NCBI GenBank assembly: GCA_031216445.1
Contig: CM062198.1
Span: 4,588,001-4,652,000 of the forward strand
Source of the DNA: Lateolabrax maculatus
Lineage: Eukaryota > Chordata > Actinopteri > Acropomatiformes > Lateolabracidae
Reading direction: 5' to 3'
DNA length: 64,000 bases
Numbering within the stretch: position 1 is the stretch's first letter; each line of letters begins with the position of its first letter. A program made the translations under genes and the position numbers. Below, in pieces: positions 1-12,998 of the stretch. The notes under the pieces are model-generated. The model saw only the letters and a list, made by a program, of their open reading frames with translations, did not search any database and had not been told where the DNA came from.

Positions 1-888
1 TAAACAGAAGAGCAAAGTAACTTTATTGCAGAGACTCCAGTACTTTGGCAAAGTTTCCCGCAGTGCAGCTTAAAATTCAACTGAAGCTGTCCTACATTGT
101 AAATATGTATGTGATTCCAGTATAATGCTATTCATATCAGTGATTTCTGGGCCAAACACAAAGTTGGGGCAATTAGATGGCAGGAGTAAGGAGAAACATC
201 ATTAATATGATCCAGCTTGCATCAGCATGTGTCCTAGAAGAAAGATAGGAATAATCTCCCAGCAGTCTGAGCTGTTTCTGACCTGCGTTCTGCATTTGGG
301 ACAATTTCATTTGTTCCACCATTTCTATTAGGTCAGGCTTCACAAAGAGGGAGGCAACATTATTTGTGTTCTCTGCTTTAAATATGTTGTTTGAGTTTAC
401 ACACTTCCCCTCTAAGAAGAGTAATTTCTCAAAGCATTCACACCAAAAATTCTACATTTTTTTAAAATAAGAAAGTTAAGCTGTGAAAAAATATAAATGA
501 AAATAAAATTAATATGTAATATTATTATTGCGCCTTGGTAGCCAAAGGGTTGCAGCACATGCCGTGTGGTCGCAAGTGTTGTTTCAGTTCCAGGTGACCT
601 TTGTTGCATGTCATACTCTCTTCCCTGTAACTCATTCAGACAGGATTAACATTACAGATGGAGGTGGGAGTGAAATATTCACTGTGCTCCTTTGTAATTT
701 AACTCATCGTTCTATTCCATTTAAACTATCTGGAAATTACGGGATGTGGTCTGTAATAGTTATGGACATTCAGCAGGCCAAAAGCCTCCCCAAGAGGGCG
801 CAGGACAGTAGACGGGGAGGCAAAGATACTGAATGAGGTGAACTCTGAGGAGGACGCTTATTTTTCCTCACACTCATAGACATGAAAC

Positions 889-908
889 ATACATCGATAT
901 CGATGTAT
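889..908. repeat. 20-bp perfect palindrome
   Basis: ATACATCGATATCGATGTAT is its own reverse complement. It is followed by a further half copy (ATCGATGTAT, 907-916) and, about 35 bp on, by a second near-palindrome centred on TTCATCGCGATGAA (about 942-955). I assign no function. Confidence 0.85.
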
Positions 909-2139
909 CGATGTATGACGAGGATATCATTATCTCTGATGTTCATCGCGATGAAACATCCATGAATCCACTAAGAAATCATAGAAAAAAAATCATTCAA
1001 AACTTGCCTCAGAAACATCACAATCACAATTTTAAGTTTGAATTAGTGATCCAGTGATAGTATCAGTACACTCAGTACACTCAGTACACTGCAAACAGTA
1101 ACTACTAATAGCTAATTAGGCATACTTATAATGGTACCAATTTGCCAAAATGTAAACATATATGGGCTAAAAAATGGGGTCCAAAATAAAAAACCAGTAC
1201 CTGCAGTACTGTAGACATTACAATAGCCTATTTGATGAGCTTTAATGGCATATTGGTCGTCATATTGTTTCTCAAATATTTGTTGGTGTTAGCAGGTTTC
1301 CGTATATCAGACTGCCAAAAACATGTTTGACTTATTCCATTTTCGCACAAAAGTGAAATTACACAATGAAAAAAAAAAGATAATCAGCTCTTTATGTGGA
1401 AAAAACATGAGAACCACTAAAAATGCAAGGACATTGCTCTGGACAGGATATAAATTACAGGAAGACCAGCGAGTTTGCCAAAGATTAGTAGGTAATTGTG
1501 GCTGTGATTATTGCTGAGGTGGGAGGTGGGAAATGACCCACATTCTCACTCTGGACGGGACTAAATCAGTGACCAGTGCAGTTATGTTAAAATCACCCCA
1601 CCTCCACTGGAGACATAAGTCCAGTCTGAATGGGGTTTAAGATTTTAAACATCAGCATGTCAACATTACTGTGAGCATGCTAGCATGCTGATGCTAGCAT
1701 CTAACTGAAAGCCACACTGTGCCAAGTCCAGTCTCACATAGCTGCTTGTCTGACTGTAAACTCTTAAGCTGCATTCTGTGAGTCGCTCAATGCTCCCTCG
1801 TTGACTTCCCCTCAGCACTTGCCCTCAGGGGAATCCCACGATGACTGAAAAACTGAAGTGAACTTGGCAAGATCAACCCTCAGAGGGCTAAGGGAGTGAC
1901 TCAAAATGCCTAATTTTCATCCTATGAAAATTTTTCATCCTATGAAAATTACGGAAATTAATTGCTTTTCAGTTTATTTTTCTATTTGCAACATCATCTG
2001 TAAACTAATGGAAAAATAACTGTTTTGCAAGATTTCATAAACCCATAGCAATAACAGTTATGGAAATCATGATACAGATCACAAAGAGAAAAAAATTCTA
2101 AATCAGAATATGATGCAGCTAATTACCAAGTGCTTACGT

Positions 2140-2470
2140 ATTGCAATTATCCGCCTGCAGGTATTTCTGATGACTTGTAAAACTGGCGGTCGAACCATGA
2201 TAGTTTGGGCTTAATGTGTACAAAGGCAGGTGTGTTCCATTTCAATCCCCCGCTACTCCCGCCGCCAACTTTCCCTCTGCCCTCCAAGTGGCCTTTGTGC
2301 GACATATGCTGCGACGTAATACGAAGGGCTGAGGGGAAGTGAATAAGGATAAATGAAACTACTAATGAAACACAATGAAATACAACCTTAGTGTAGTTTT
2401 GATCTTTAATCACTCCCCATCTTTATGGAGGTCTATAACTAAATATTTGGATTGTCCCTTTAACATTATA
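2140..2470 (-). mobile_element. Possible fragment of a TTAAAGGGACA-type MITE
   Basis: Read on the minus strand, the segment opens with TTAAAGGGACAATCC near 2,463. This terminal style recurs in TTAA-inserting fish MITEs and resembles the clear example at 44,125-44,603. The body is more GC- and CpG-rich than its surroundings. I cannot find a matching opposite end, so this is a truncated copy at best. An 88-codon minus-strand frame inside it resembles nothing I know. Confidence 0.3.
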
Positions 2471-3283
2471 TACAGCTGCAAAATACATACACAAATTCTT
2501 GTTTGGTTATACTGGTACCAGAAAACATAACTTGTTTGTTGTATTAAACTTTTAAAGCAATTACCATGATTATCATTAATAACAATGGCTGCCATATCAC
2601 AATTTCTTGCTGCTACAGCCTCATTTCCCCACAGAAATCAATACAGTTTCATCTAATCTCATGACTACAATAACAGAGTAAAGAGTAAATATTCCTTTTG
2701 AGAAATCATTCTGTTTTTGTTGCTGCTCTCAATAAGTAAATGTTTCACTTAGGACTGGATCTTTTCATGCCCTGCTCTGCTCTGCCCTGCTAAAATCTAA
2801 TTTGCTGCTTTAATCAATCTAATGCACTGTACAGCAGACTCAGCAATTCAGCCACTTAAGCAAATCGGCAGAACTGCTTTGCCAAATCCAAATCAGGAGG
2901 GCTAGATGTAGAAGATACACTACAGGCTTCAGACCTCTGACTTCACCCCAAAATGAAATGAACATTGGCCTCTTTTCCTTTTCTTCCTCCCTTTACTTTC
3001 TTATTCAAACAACTTTTGCAAATGATTCTGATTCTAATCATGTGTTTTTATGTGACTTGTTGAATGAGACAGTTTGAACACAGATTTGGGGACAGAGTGC
3101 CGTATTGAGACAAAGCAGGTGTATTATGAGCTCTTTGGAACACAAAAAGCCCAAGTGCCTGTTCCCCGGAGGGGGTAACGCAGCGTAAAATCTATGCATG
3201 GTTTCTTTTTGTTACAAACACCATGCTAATTCATTTTACCCCCTCTCTTCCTACCACCCTGTGATAAAGGTTACTGACTGATT

Positions 3284-3287
<4 letters not shown>

Positions 3288-3321
<34 letters not shown>
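3288..3321. repeat. (GT)n microsatellite
   Basis: About 17 uninterrupted GT dinucleotides within intron 3. Confidence 0.95.
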
Positions 3322-3324
<3 letters not shown>

Positions 3325-5100
3325 GCATCAAATCCCCTCTCAATAGCCAGGTTTCCTCAGGCACCAGTGGGGGTTACTGTGGTTACTACAGAGGTGCCCA
3401 CGTCTATGTGAAAAAAGTGAAGGAGGGACAGAGAGGAGCATTTTGCATTTATTGGCCTTAATGCGATCTGCATAAAAGTGGCTGGGAGGCTATATGACTG
3501 GTACCGTGACCTGGGGTCAAGGGGGAACAGAAGAGAGAAAAGACGGAAAAAAGAGGTGAACCGACATCAAGGAGGGTTTAAGCTTCATATATGAAACTGG
3601 TATTACTTGTGGTCTGGTCAAAGAGACTTGAGCAAATGCTTTCTTGCAGCATAATGGAGCCCATATACATTTAAACAGATACAGGTACACTACAGTTGCT
3701 GATTTCTTATATCCATGTTTAAATGTGTGTCAAAGTGTGTTCCCTTTGTGTGTGGTTGTGGTTTAACAATGGCAGCCATCACCAGGCCAGTGATATCTAA
3801 ACATTGTGAGGAAATCTACTGTGTTCAATATACCAAGGTAGCTATTCAGTCTGCTCCAGCTACTGTAAGTATGTCCTTCACTCTCTGCAGCAACAGGACT
3901 CAGGGAAACTCATGGGGGAAGGCTGCACAAATAGAGAATCAAAGTCCTGACGTCAAGTCCAGGCCGGCCTCTGTTCGCCTGGCTTCTGTAGGTCAGTGCC
4001 ACCTCCCATTCATTATGTGTAATCTAAGCTGTCTAAAAACGTTTCCTCTTTGGCCTGCTGTTATTACAACGTGTGAGCTAACCATGGCCACTCTATCTGC
4101 CCATGTACTCACTCACTCCTCCTCTGTTGGGCTGTGACGTTTTAACCCCAATGGTCTAGGGCCTATGGACAATGCTGTTCGTTCGGCAAAGGTATTAGAT
4201 CTTCTCTTTTATATTTACCATCCATATCTAAACATAAACAGTGAACTTTACTCCATACTGTTGAGTAAGGTGTTATGTTCGAGGTCAGGATTTTTAGTTA
4301 TTCACATTGTTACAAATATTAATGTCTCATCTCATCTTCATCTGCCCAGTACTTCTGTGCAGTGTGTTGGCTACTGCATTTTTCAAAAGGTTTTAAAAAA
4401 AATCTTTTACCTCGAACTGCAAGATGGAAGAACTGATTGCAATAAATGGGGTCTTTGGATCTGTGTATTGTCCGTCTTTCCTCCTGTCTTCTGTCCTCTT
4501 GTCATTTTGTGCAACAGTAATATATGCTCATATCAACAGTGAAAGAGTCTGTTGAGGTAAACTACACAAACTACAGTGAGAAGAAGAGGGTGAGATTGTA
4601 TTTTCTTCTTTTCTAATTAGTCTTTTGTCTCCTTAGAGTCACGGTACACCAATTATTTTCACATCTCACCTCTGTCTTCATTCAGGAGTAAGCTGCATGG
4701 AACCCAGCAACCTTAATGAGAATCCTGTGGTCATACAATTATGTGTGATGCAGAAGTGTGTGATGCTCCACATTCTACAAAAAATGAATACATTTGTTTA
4801 ACAAGTCATTTAATTTTGGTCAGGGTGAGGGTTACATCTTAACACTTTTACAGTTCTTAACACCTTTTTCCCTTTGAATGTGAAACTAAATTGTTTAACT
4901 GCATTAATTATTTGTAGATATTTTAACCTGAAACAAACTTTAAAAGTTTGCCTATAATCCTTATTGCCTTACTACTTTGACACTTTGGTTAAAAAAACAT
5001 ACATGCCATTGGTATTAGGGAATTTCACAAATTACCGTATACATATTATTATTTCTAGATATTGATATTTGCTATTAGGGAATTTTGCTAAACGGGAACA

Positions 5101-5242
5101 TTTTTTTTTTCAAGTGGGGTTGTATGCGGTTCAGTAGATAGGGGTGCGCTGATGAGGGGTGTCATCTACTGTAGGTGATACATTGACTATGGATAAGTAC
5201 TTCATACAACCCCACTTCAAAAAATCTGAACTATCCCTTTAA
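5101..5242. mobile_element. Short foldback MITE
   Basis: The left arm, poly-T followed by CAAGTGGGGTTGTATG (5,101-5,126), is the reverse complement of the right arm, CATACAACCCCACTTC plus poly-A (5,203-5,226). The right edge reads AACTATCCCTTTAA, ending in TTAA. That matches a fish MITE type that inserts at TTAA. The roughly 75-bp centre between the arms is short, which suggests an internally deleted copy. Confidence 0.6.
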
Positions 5243-5865
5243 TTGTCGGAGCTCCTTATTGTCTTATTTCCTTAATTATTTATTTCTAGAGAGTGACATT
5301 TTCTAGTAGAAGTCAAACATTGGACGCAGATGCAGGTGCAATTTTGAAGTAAATAAAAAATTGATAAAACAGATCATTCCCCTTGCAGAAAGAAATGAAC
5401 AAAACATTCTTAAACAAGTAGACTTTTACTGAAAACAGGAAGAATAACCTCACCACTGACAGAATTGTTGACACTGTTTTCACAGAAGTGTCATGAAAAG
5501 ACAAGAAAAGAGACCAAATAACTGTTTGAGATGGACATTTCTTTAAAATTATTTCCAGGGATTTAAATGAGGAGAGGCTTTCCAGTGTGCTGTATTTCTG
5601 CTTATGGCAGATCTCTTTGTTGGGCTCCCTCACAAGAAATTTATGCCTCTTTTGTTCCTGGAATGAGGCGGCGAAGCAGACATAACTTGATCTGTGCAAC
5701 ATGTCACAAGTTTTAGAAACACCCCTATTTTTAGGGATCTCTGCACAACCATAAAGCTTCAAAAGAAAGCTTTTGGCGAATTTCAATCCCTGACTTCACT
5801 TGTGTGACTGCGCTTGTATTTTGACAAGAATAGATCCAGTTAAATTCCTTGAGGAGCGATAACTT

Positions 5866-5866
5866 A

Positions 5867-5904
<38 letters not shown>
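5866..5904. repeat. (CA)n microsatellite
   Basis: About 19 CA units with one CATA interruption near the left end. Confidence 0.95.
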
Positions 5905-5905
<1 letters not shown>

Positions 5906-7316
5906 AGTGAATATCCAAGGCCTGCCGTGTGCATTGTTGGTGTGGAGGAAAGTAAACACAGCCAGCAGGCCTCCAGACTAGGAACCAGCCAGGACCTTTT
6001 CTTCTTTTACCATCCTGTATGCTTTGCTGTGTTTGCTTGTTTAATCTTGTCAACCAACACACTCACACGCACTCACCAAAATACATACACGCACACACAC
6101 AACACCGCTAATATCTGAGCGAGGCATGAGACCGAGGATGAGCGATACAAATACACACACACTCTACACTGCTCCAGAGAAAAGAAGACTCACTGAAATA
6201 CAGGTGAAGTAAGGTCAGCAAGTTTGCCAGCAGATTACTCAGCTGTTGATGGCTCACAGCCCGGGATGATATGCACAGTCTTTAATTCCTGACATTATGA
6301 AAAGTTCATAATGACATGTGCAAAGTAAACCTTGCTTATTTTTACTGACAGCTATGATTGTGTGATGACTATATTTGATTGTGATGGCTGTACTATAACA
6401 GCGCGGTGCTCCAGACTGTGAATGACAGCCGAAGTCAGGATGGCCGTACAGTTGTTGTCATTAACCTATACTGTTTACTTTGTCTTCATGATGACTTCAT
6501 GTGAACTGTTCATTAAAAATTAGCTTGGGTCATTCTTTCAGTTATCAATGATATGATATGATAAACATGTTTTGATTTTAAACACGAGGAATGTATGAAA
6601 AGCCGATTGATGTTTGAATCTACCATCTGAAGCAACAGACATGTAACACTCAAATTAAGTATATTGGTACACTGGTTCAGTGGTTTGATAATGCTTTTCA
6701 TAATGTTACATCATTTTAGTTTCTAAGTATAGCTCCTTAGCAAGTGATAATAAGATAGCACTGAAACATTGAAACAAAAGAGAAAAGAAAGAGTTAAAAA
6801 CTAACAGTTGACACCATTGGCATAGACACAAATGTTCTCCAGGCTTGCTATTGAGATATACATTTTAAAGTCTATCAAAATTAAACTTACTGAGAATGGT
6901 TGTAAACAACTGTTTATTCATTTTGCACGCCAATGGATCAGTTGTTCTCATCACAAAATGACATTTGTAGCGATACATGGGATGTGGAATGTCAGCTGAT
7001 AATGGACAGTGGACACCTGCTAATGAAAATATAATTTTACAGAAACAACATATAATTTTATGATATATTATGATTTAATATTTTGAGCAATAGTTTTTTC
7101 TAGTTGTTCTCAGGTGGAGCTGACCAAGTAAATATTTTGTAATCAAGATCACTGCATTCTGGTTTCTCTCCTGGGCATAGCGATCTCAAAGAAATTCCAC
7201 CCCTAAACTGCGCCCATCAGCTCGCCTTCCCTTGGCAGAGTGCAGGTCAGCAGGTCGACGTCATAAGTCTGTGCCTTCCAAAACCTTGAGAAATAAATCT
7301 GTTTTATGTTTAAATC

Positions 7317-7450
7317 TGGTTAATGTTTGGTTAGGTTTAGACACAACAATGACTTGCTTAGGAAAAGATCTTAGTTTGGGTTAAACTAAGTACTTAACAA
7401 GGTTATGGAGAGCACCATCATCATGGTTTCAATAGGAAAACGTAGTTTGC
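7317..7450. repeat. Dispersed repeat fragment (GTTAGGTTTAG type)
   Basis: The segment reads GTTTGGTTAGGTTTAGACACAA, then TTAGGAAAAGATC and a GTTTGGGTTAAA-like tail. From memory this resembles a common spiny-rayed fish dispersed repeat. No termini are visible, and a repeat-library search would be needed to name it. Confidence 0.35.
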
Positions 7451-8205
7451 GGCTGTCAGCTGGAAACGGGAAACAAACAGTGGTCTCCATCGTTAAATTT
7501 CATTGTTTTGTTGACCCATTCATCCACCTTGGGCTCCTACTTACGCAGACTTTGTCAGTCTATAGCAACGTAACTTGACTTCCTCTTTTGATCCTGGCAT
7601 AATTCCTGCAGCCACTAAAGGGCTTTGTCACTTGAATGTAAACATTAGTTGTTTTAGGGGAACTTGCTGAAGCAACTGAACTGTGCTTAAAAAAAGAATG
7701 ATCTACTTTTAAGAACCTTTTATTTTGATTTTTTCTGGAGTCAGATAAATAGATTGAATGCTCCAGCCAAGGTCATCTGTTTGAGGTCTGGTTTCAACCT
7801 ATTGTAGTACGGCTAACTGCGTGTGCTTTAACTGATATGTTCATACAGATGTCTAAAATGATGTAGTTCACAGTGTTTTACAGTACTCTTTGTATCCAGC
7901 CCACTGCTTTTCCTCCTCCATTCCACAGCTCCATCACCTTCAAGCACTTAGGCCCCCGCTATAACATCCAGTCATTATTCACCAGCTTAATGCTACAGTA
8001 AAACTCTTCATTATTCATTTTTTCAAAAAGTATACCCCCTCCATATGCATAGCTTTGCAGTTGACTGTGAATACTTGTAACGTGCAGCAAGTGTGTGTGT
8101 GTGTGTAAAGTGAGTATTCTTAGATGTATGTGTATCACGATCACAAAATTTAGTTGGCTGCATGTTTCCCATACCTCACTGTGCTGGTATAAAACCCCCA
8201 AGCAA

Positions 8206-8440
8206 TGTGTGTGTGTGTGTGTGTGTGTGGACAGGTATTACTAATGTTGTGGGGACATAAATTTGTTTACACAGTCACATTGTGGGGACTTGCCTTCCTT
8301 ATGGGGAGAAAAGGTCTCCATAGAGAAAATCATTACATTTTAGGGTGAAGACTCAGGTTAAAGTTAGGGTAAGGGTTAGGTTAAGGCAAGTAGTGGTTAT
8401 AGTTAGGGTTAGGGTAAGTCTCCAGGAAATGAATGCAAGT
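8206..8440. repeat. (GT)n plus TTAGGG-like dispersed repeat
   Basis: Twelve GT units (8,206-8,229) are followed by a segment with two GTGGGGACWTA/GTGGGGACTTG motifs. A degenerate telomere-like array then follows, with several TTAGGG and TTAGGTTAAGG units between about 8,362 and 8,417. This composite of GT run, GTGGGGAC motifs and TTAGGG-like units resembles a recurrent fish repeat, so it is more likely a dispersed element than a chromosome-fusion scar. Confidence 0.5.
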
Positions 8441-9253
8441 CACTGTAATGTCCCTGAAAGTGATGGAAACAGTCTGTGTGTGTGTTCCATAACTGGCAGG
8501 TTAAGCAGCAGCTTTTGGCGAAGCCATGTTCCTCTTTCAGCAGCTTTATAAGACGATGAAGGCTTTATTCCAAGGCAACCACAAGGGAAAGTGTTAAAAC
8601 CAGATGTCACAGCTGATCACTCTGCTGCTTGTTGGGCCACTTTAACATCCAGACTGGAATTTGGAACTTGTCAGTTCACATTTGTTCACAGCCATGTATG
8701 ATAGGAACACATAACGTTTTGATCTAAACTTTAAAAGATGCACAAATTAAGTACTCCGTCCACAATCTTTTGAGTATCAAACACCCACCTCCTGAAGAGT
8801 TGAAAGGTGGCTCAGATAAGTTTGCAGGTTGCTTAATGTCAGCTTGTATTCACAACATTTACAGTGGAATCCAATGGTCACCCAGAATCCATGGCAACTT
8901 CACAAACCACTTAGGTGACCCACCTCAAACTGAACGTCAAATGAAAATGATGTAGCGGGTTGTAAAATTGGTTGTGGGCGACCAATTCAGGGTTAAAATC
9001 AGGCCTATTACATGCAGTGTTTACCCAGCACAATGTTTACCATCTTAGTTTAGCATGTTTGCATTGACCATGCAACTCAAGCTGATGCAAATATGATTAG
9101 ATTTGCAAATGCAATTTGTTTTGGTCAAACCAAAGTATTGGAAAACATTAACATTTCTTCCTAATGATGAAAAATGAAAAGTCGGAGGATCAACAAAGTC
9201 ATTAGGATGTATCCGTGCCAATCCAAATGATAGACACTGAGATATTTCAGTAA

Positions 9254-9273
9254 TTAGGGTTAGGGTTAGGGTT
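9254..9273 (+). repeat. Short interstitial telomeric repeat
   Basis: Three perfect tandem TTAGGG units plus a partial fourth. Too short to imply an ancestral telomere fusion. Confidence 0.8.
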
Positions 9274-10754
9274 CAACCTCTGGTGGGTCTAAATATCTGT
9301 AACAAATGTCACGGCAATCGACCCAGTACCATTAAAAGATGCATCCAGTGCAACAAAGATTGTACTGCTATTTCACCCAACCCATTATGGTTCAGTAACT
9401 AGCCCTAACCCATGATAGTAGAGGTTACAATGGATCAGGAATAAGTAAATCCACATTGAATATGAAGTACAGCCCGCAGCAGGCATTACTGAGCCAACAT
9501 CACACACACTCATAAAATCTTTAAACCTCTGACCTCTGATAAACCACAGCCCACCACAACCTGAACAATAAAATACCAGCAGCTGTTTAAATAATCAAAA
9601 TTTCTCCCTGATATTTTATAATAGAAATGCAATTTTTTTAAACTGCCTTGAGTGTCTACCTCTTAAACCTAACGCTCTAGTTTGCCTTGATGTGAGAGGA
9701 ACGGATGCTGAAAAGCACAAGTGGTCTCACATCAGCTTCATCAGCATTACATCCATATGAAGTAAAATCTCTAAAACTCCAAATGAACTTTCAAATTCGA
9801 TCATCGAAATCAAAAGCAGGATCAGCAACCCCCCCTAAAAATGAATCATCCAAAACTAGATTACAATGCTCCATAACCCATGTTTGATCTTCCACAGTGA
9901 TCTTGAATGGGTTACAGTATTTGGGATTAAATCTTTTGGGCTAATCTCCTGTAGGTGGTAGGTTTTAAGCACAATGTGAATCCATCTCCGGCTACAGTAG
10001 TAGAGCAACTATGCACTACAGACTCATTCAGGTCTGTTCTTCACTGGCAGGACTCTCAGTCCACACACATAACACACACAAAAATAACATACACAGGGCA
10101 AATGTGTGTGCACTTCTGTACGTATCACGTTACTACTTTTGGCCATTAGAGCAACTCTTTTCCAGGATTAGAAAAAAGCATACTGTACTTTTTAGCTATC
10201 TGACAACATAATGAGCACAATGAAGGGTCAAGGCTGGGAAACAACAGAGAGGTCCTGTTGAACACTATCAGAGCTGTTATGAGGCACATATTATTACCCT
10301 GCAGATGAATGAAACACCTGGGGTGAAAAAAGAGGAAGGATAAATGTGAAGGCTGTGATGACAGTAACAGCACACTCCACATCTGTATTTAGGAATACAC
10401 ACTGCTCACACTGAGATTCAGTCTTATTGTGGCTACACAGCTTTTCCCATTGTTTGTACTTCGAGGAAGTGCAGCATGAATGTTGCATGAGGTATACAGG
10501 GCATGCCAAGCTGCTGAGGAACAGTATGAGGCTGCCGATGCTGGAAAACACACACTGAACTTTAACCAAACACAAGCCACCATGAAGTTAACGAGGTGGA
10601 GAAATGTGTTTACCATCAGCCAAGTTGCTAACTCATTTATGAGGACGAGGATAGAGATAGTAACGGAGATACTGGGGAAAGATCATTTCAGCATCCAGAC
10701 AGCTCTTAGAACACCACATCTAAAACACATTCAGCACCATTTATTTGTAGCCCA

Positions 10755-10870
10755 TTTAAAGGAATAGTAAAATATTTTCAGAAATACACCCATCTGCTTT
10801 CATTCTAAGAGTGAGGAGAGAAGATGAATCTATCCCACAGAGCCTGTATGTGAAAGTGATCTTAACACAG
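10755..10870. mobile_element. TTAAAGGAATAGT-type MITE end
   Basis: The segment reads TTTAAAGGAATAGTAAAATATTTTCAGAAATAC and continues with features of a common fish MITE (TTAAAGGAATAGTTCGACATT-like ends). Only one terminus is recognisable, so this is a degraded or truncated copy. Confidence 0.4.
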
Positions 10871-12369
10871 TTACTCTTAAGACAATTGCGGGTGAGAAAA
10901 CTGCTTGCGCTGAGATCGATAACCCTGCTGCTAATATGAGAATGAAAAGTATTAATCAAACAGTCACAATGTGGAGCAGAGAAGGTGCTGAGGCCTAATG
11001 AGATGCAATCAGAGTGTTAAAAGAGGAGATCTTAGGGGGCCTTGGGTGGTTGTCACCTGCTGTCGATATGGGTGTCGTAGAGATGGCTTACACAGCAGTC
11101 AGTGCATTAAATTGGAAAAGTCAGTAAGATTACATATCACCACTCGCTTATGGCCAGCTGCTATGACAGCACAATAAAAAACTCCAGTACTTCCACCAAG
11201 ACTTGAAAATACCATCACTGGTGTGTGTATGTGCAAGTACTTAGAGTTATTTATTTTAGAGCATGAATATATAGAAAACATAATACAATATAAGCTTTCA
11301 ACTCCAAAGACTTCTGACAAACTAGTCCTTTGCCATCAATACAACTGGACCCACCTACACCCCATATTTTCTATAATGCAGGCTGAACACAGGACTGAGT
11401 GTGCAGGAACTTTTATGGCACTCTGCAGGAGTTGTAATAAAATGTACAAAGAATAAAGCTGGATTCAAACTTGATGCAAGAGATGGTCCTGCTATAGACA
11501 TCTACACTGTAGGTTTTGTTTTATACTTCAGAATTGGATTCCACCTCTTGATAGGACCAGCACAACACTACATAAATGTAGTATATGATCAGGCTGTATC
11601 GCGCTTAAAGAACTGTATATAGTGAAATTCATTGTGACGGAAAGCAGATATCGCAGTGGGCAGAACATTTGCAGTGGAGATGTCTTTTACTTCACCATCA
11701 ACAATCTCTACCTGATAGGAAACTTGTAGGAAAAAGAAAAGCAGCCAAAGTTGACCAGTCAGTGTTCTTGTGGTCTCCAGATAACTCGTAAGGCGCAGGT
11801 CACATCAGTGCTGTACTGGCCATATGGCATACCAGGACAAATCCCGGTGGGCCACCGCATCGGTGGGCCATCATAATATCCATAAAGCCTCTGTCTCTTT
11901 ACCAGTCCTCTCTGAGTGCCTGTCATTCTCTCTGCACAAATATGTCCTAAACAGTTGAACCTCTTCTGAAAAACAGAAATATATGCACAATAGCTGTAGT
12001 ATTATCATGATCCTAATTATCATGATTTCCTTAGACAAATAGTGTGGAGGATTCTAGTTTTGTCTATAAGGATTTCTGAAAAACAATGCCTGCAACTGGC
12101 CATTTTCTCTGGGGGTTCTATCCTTACAGAAATCTCATAAGATATTATAACATACATTACACAGACAGAGACATGGACTCACAGCTTTCCAGAGCTCACC
12201 GCATGTGCAAAAATATATACATACATGCAGACATACAGTACAAACAGTCTTGAATCCAGCAGACCAGTTGGATTGGCACTCAAATGTATGCAGACCTATA
12301 ATCTCATCATCATAAATCAATATGCCAACCAAGGAGCAGCATTTATGAGCAACCCACAGTAAGCATGCG

Positions 12370-12424
12370 AAACACACATACACACAAAAACATACATACA
12401 CACAAACACACACAAACACAGACA
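12370..12424. repeat. CA-rich degenerate microsatellite
   Basis: Runs of ACACA broken by AAAA and TACA units. Frames read through it are low complexity and not coding. Confidence 0.7.
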
Positions 12425-12998
12425 CTTACACCACAGACCACAGTATGGCTGCAGGGTATTTCATCTCCAGCATGTGTCACCTCAAAAATAAGCATTGGAG
12501 CTAAGAGCCATTATGCCCCAACCACAGTTTCCTTTTTAACTGCCATCAAAAAGCCAGTTCCAGCACATCGACTAAATAGCATGTCCATCTCTGTGCCTCA
12601 GCGGGCTGTAGACACATCCACTCACACCAAGCAAATGTACCACAACACAGCCATGTCATATATTATTAGCAGTTATTGATAAGTAAGTGGTAGCCTGTTC
12701 TAAGAATCACAAAGCCTCTTTGTCTATGCCACTGATGGGTTTGTCAGTGTATTCATCATTTGTCATAGTCTGAATGGCTTTAACAGTATGTTCAATATGA
12801 TGATGTAATGGACTTTATTGGTCAAACTGTCAGTCTAGGCCGGGTACAGAGATTCAGTCCATTGGGAACTTTTCACCTTCAGCAAGAAAGTCAATTTACT
12901 TTGAGCAGGATTGTCTCCAGGTACTTTTCCCTACTCCTTGTATTTACCGCAAGTATAGTGGCCATTAGGGATTTGTGACCAGTAAAGCACAAAAAATG

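Noticed and set aside
3715..4137. 140-codon plus-strand frame
   Set aside because: No homology that I recognise and no coding-like codon pattern.
5313..5786. 157-codon minus-strand frame
   Set aside because: No motif, low-complexity hydrophobic tail, AT-rich composition, and no splice or promoter context.
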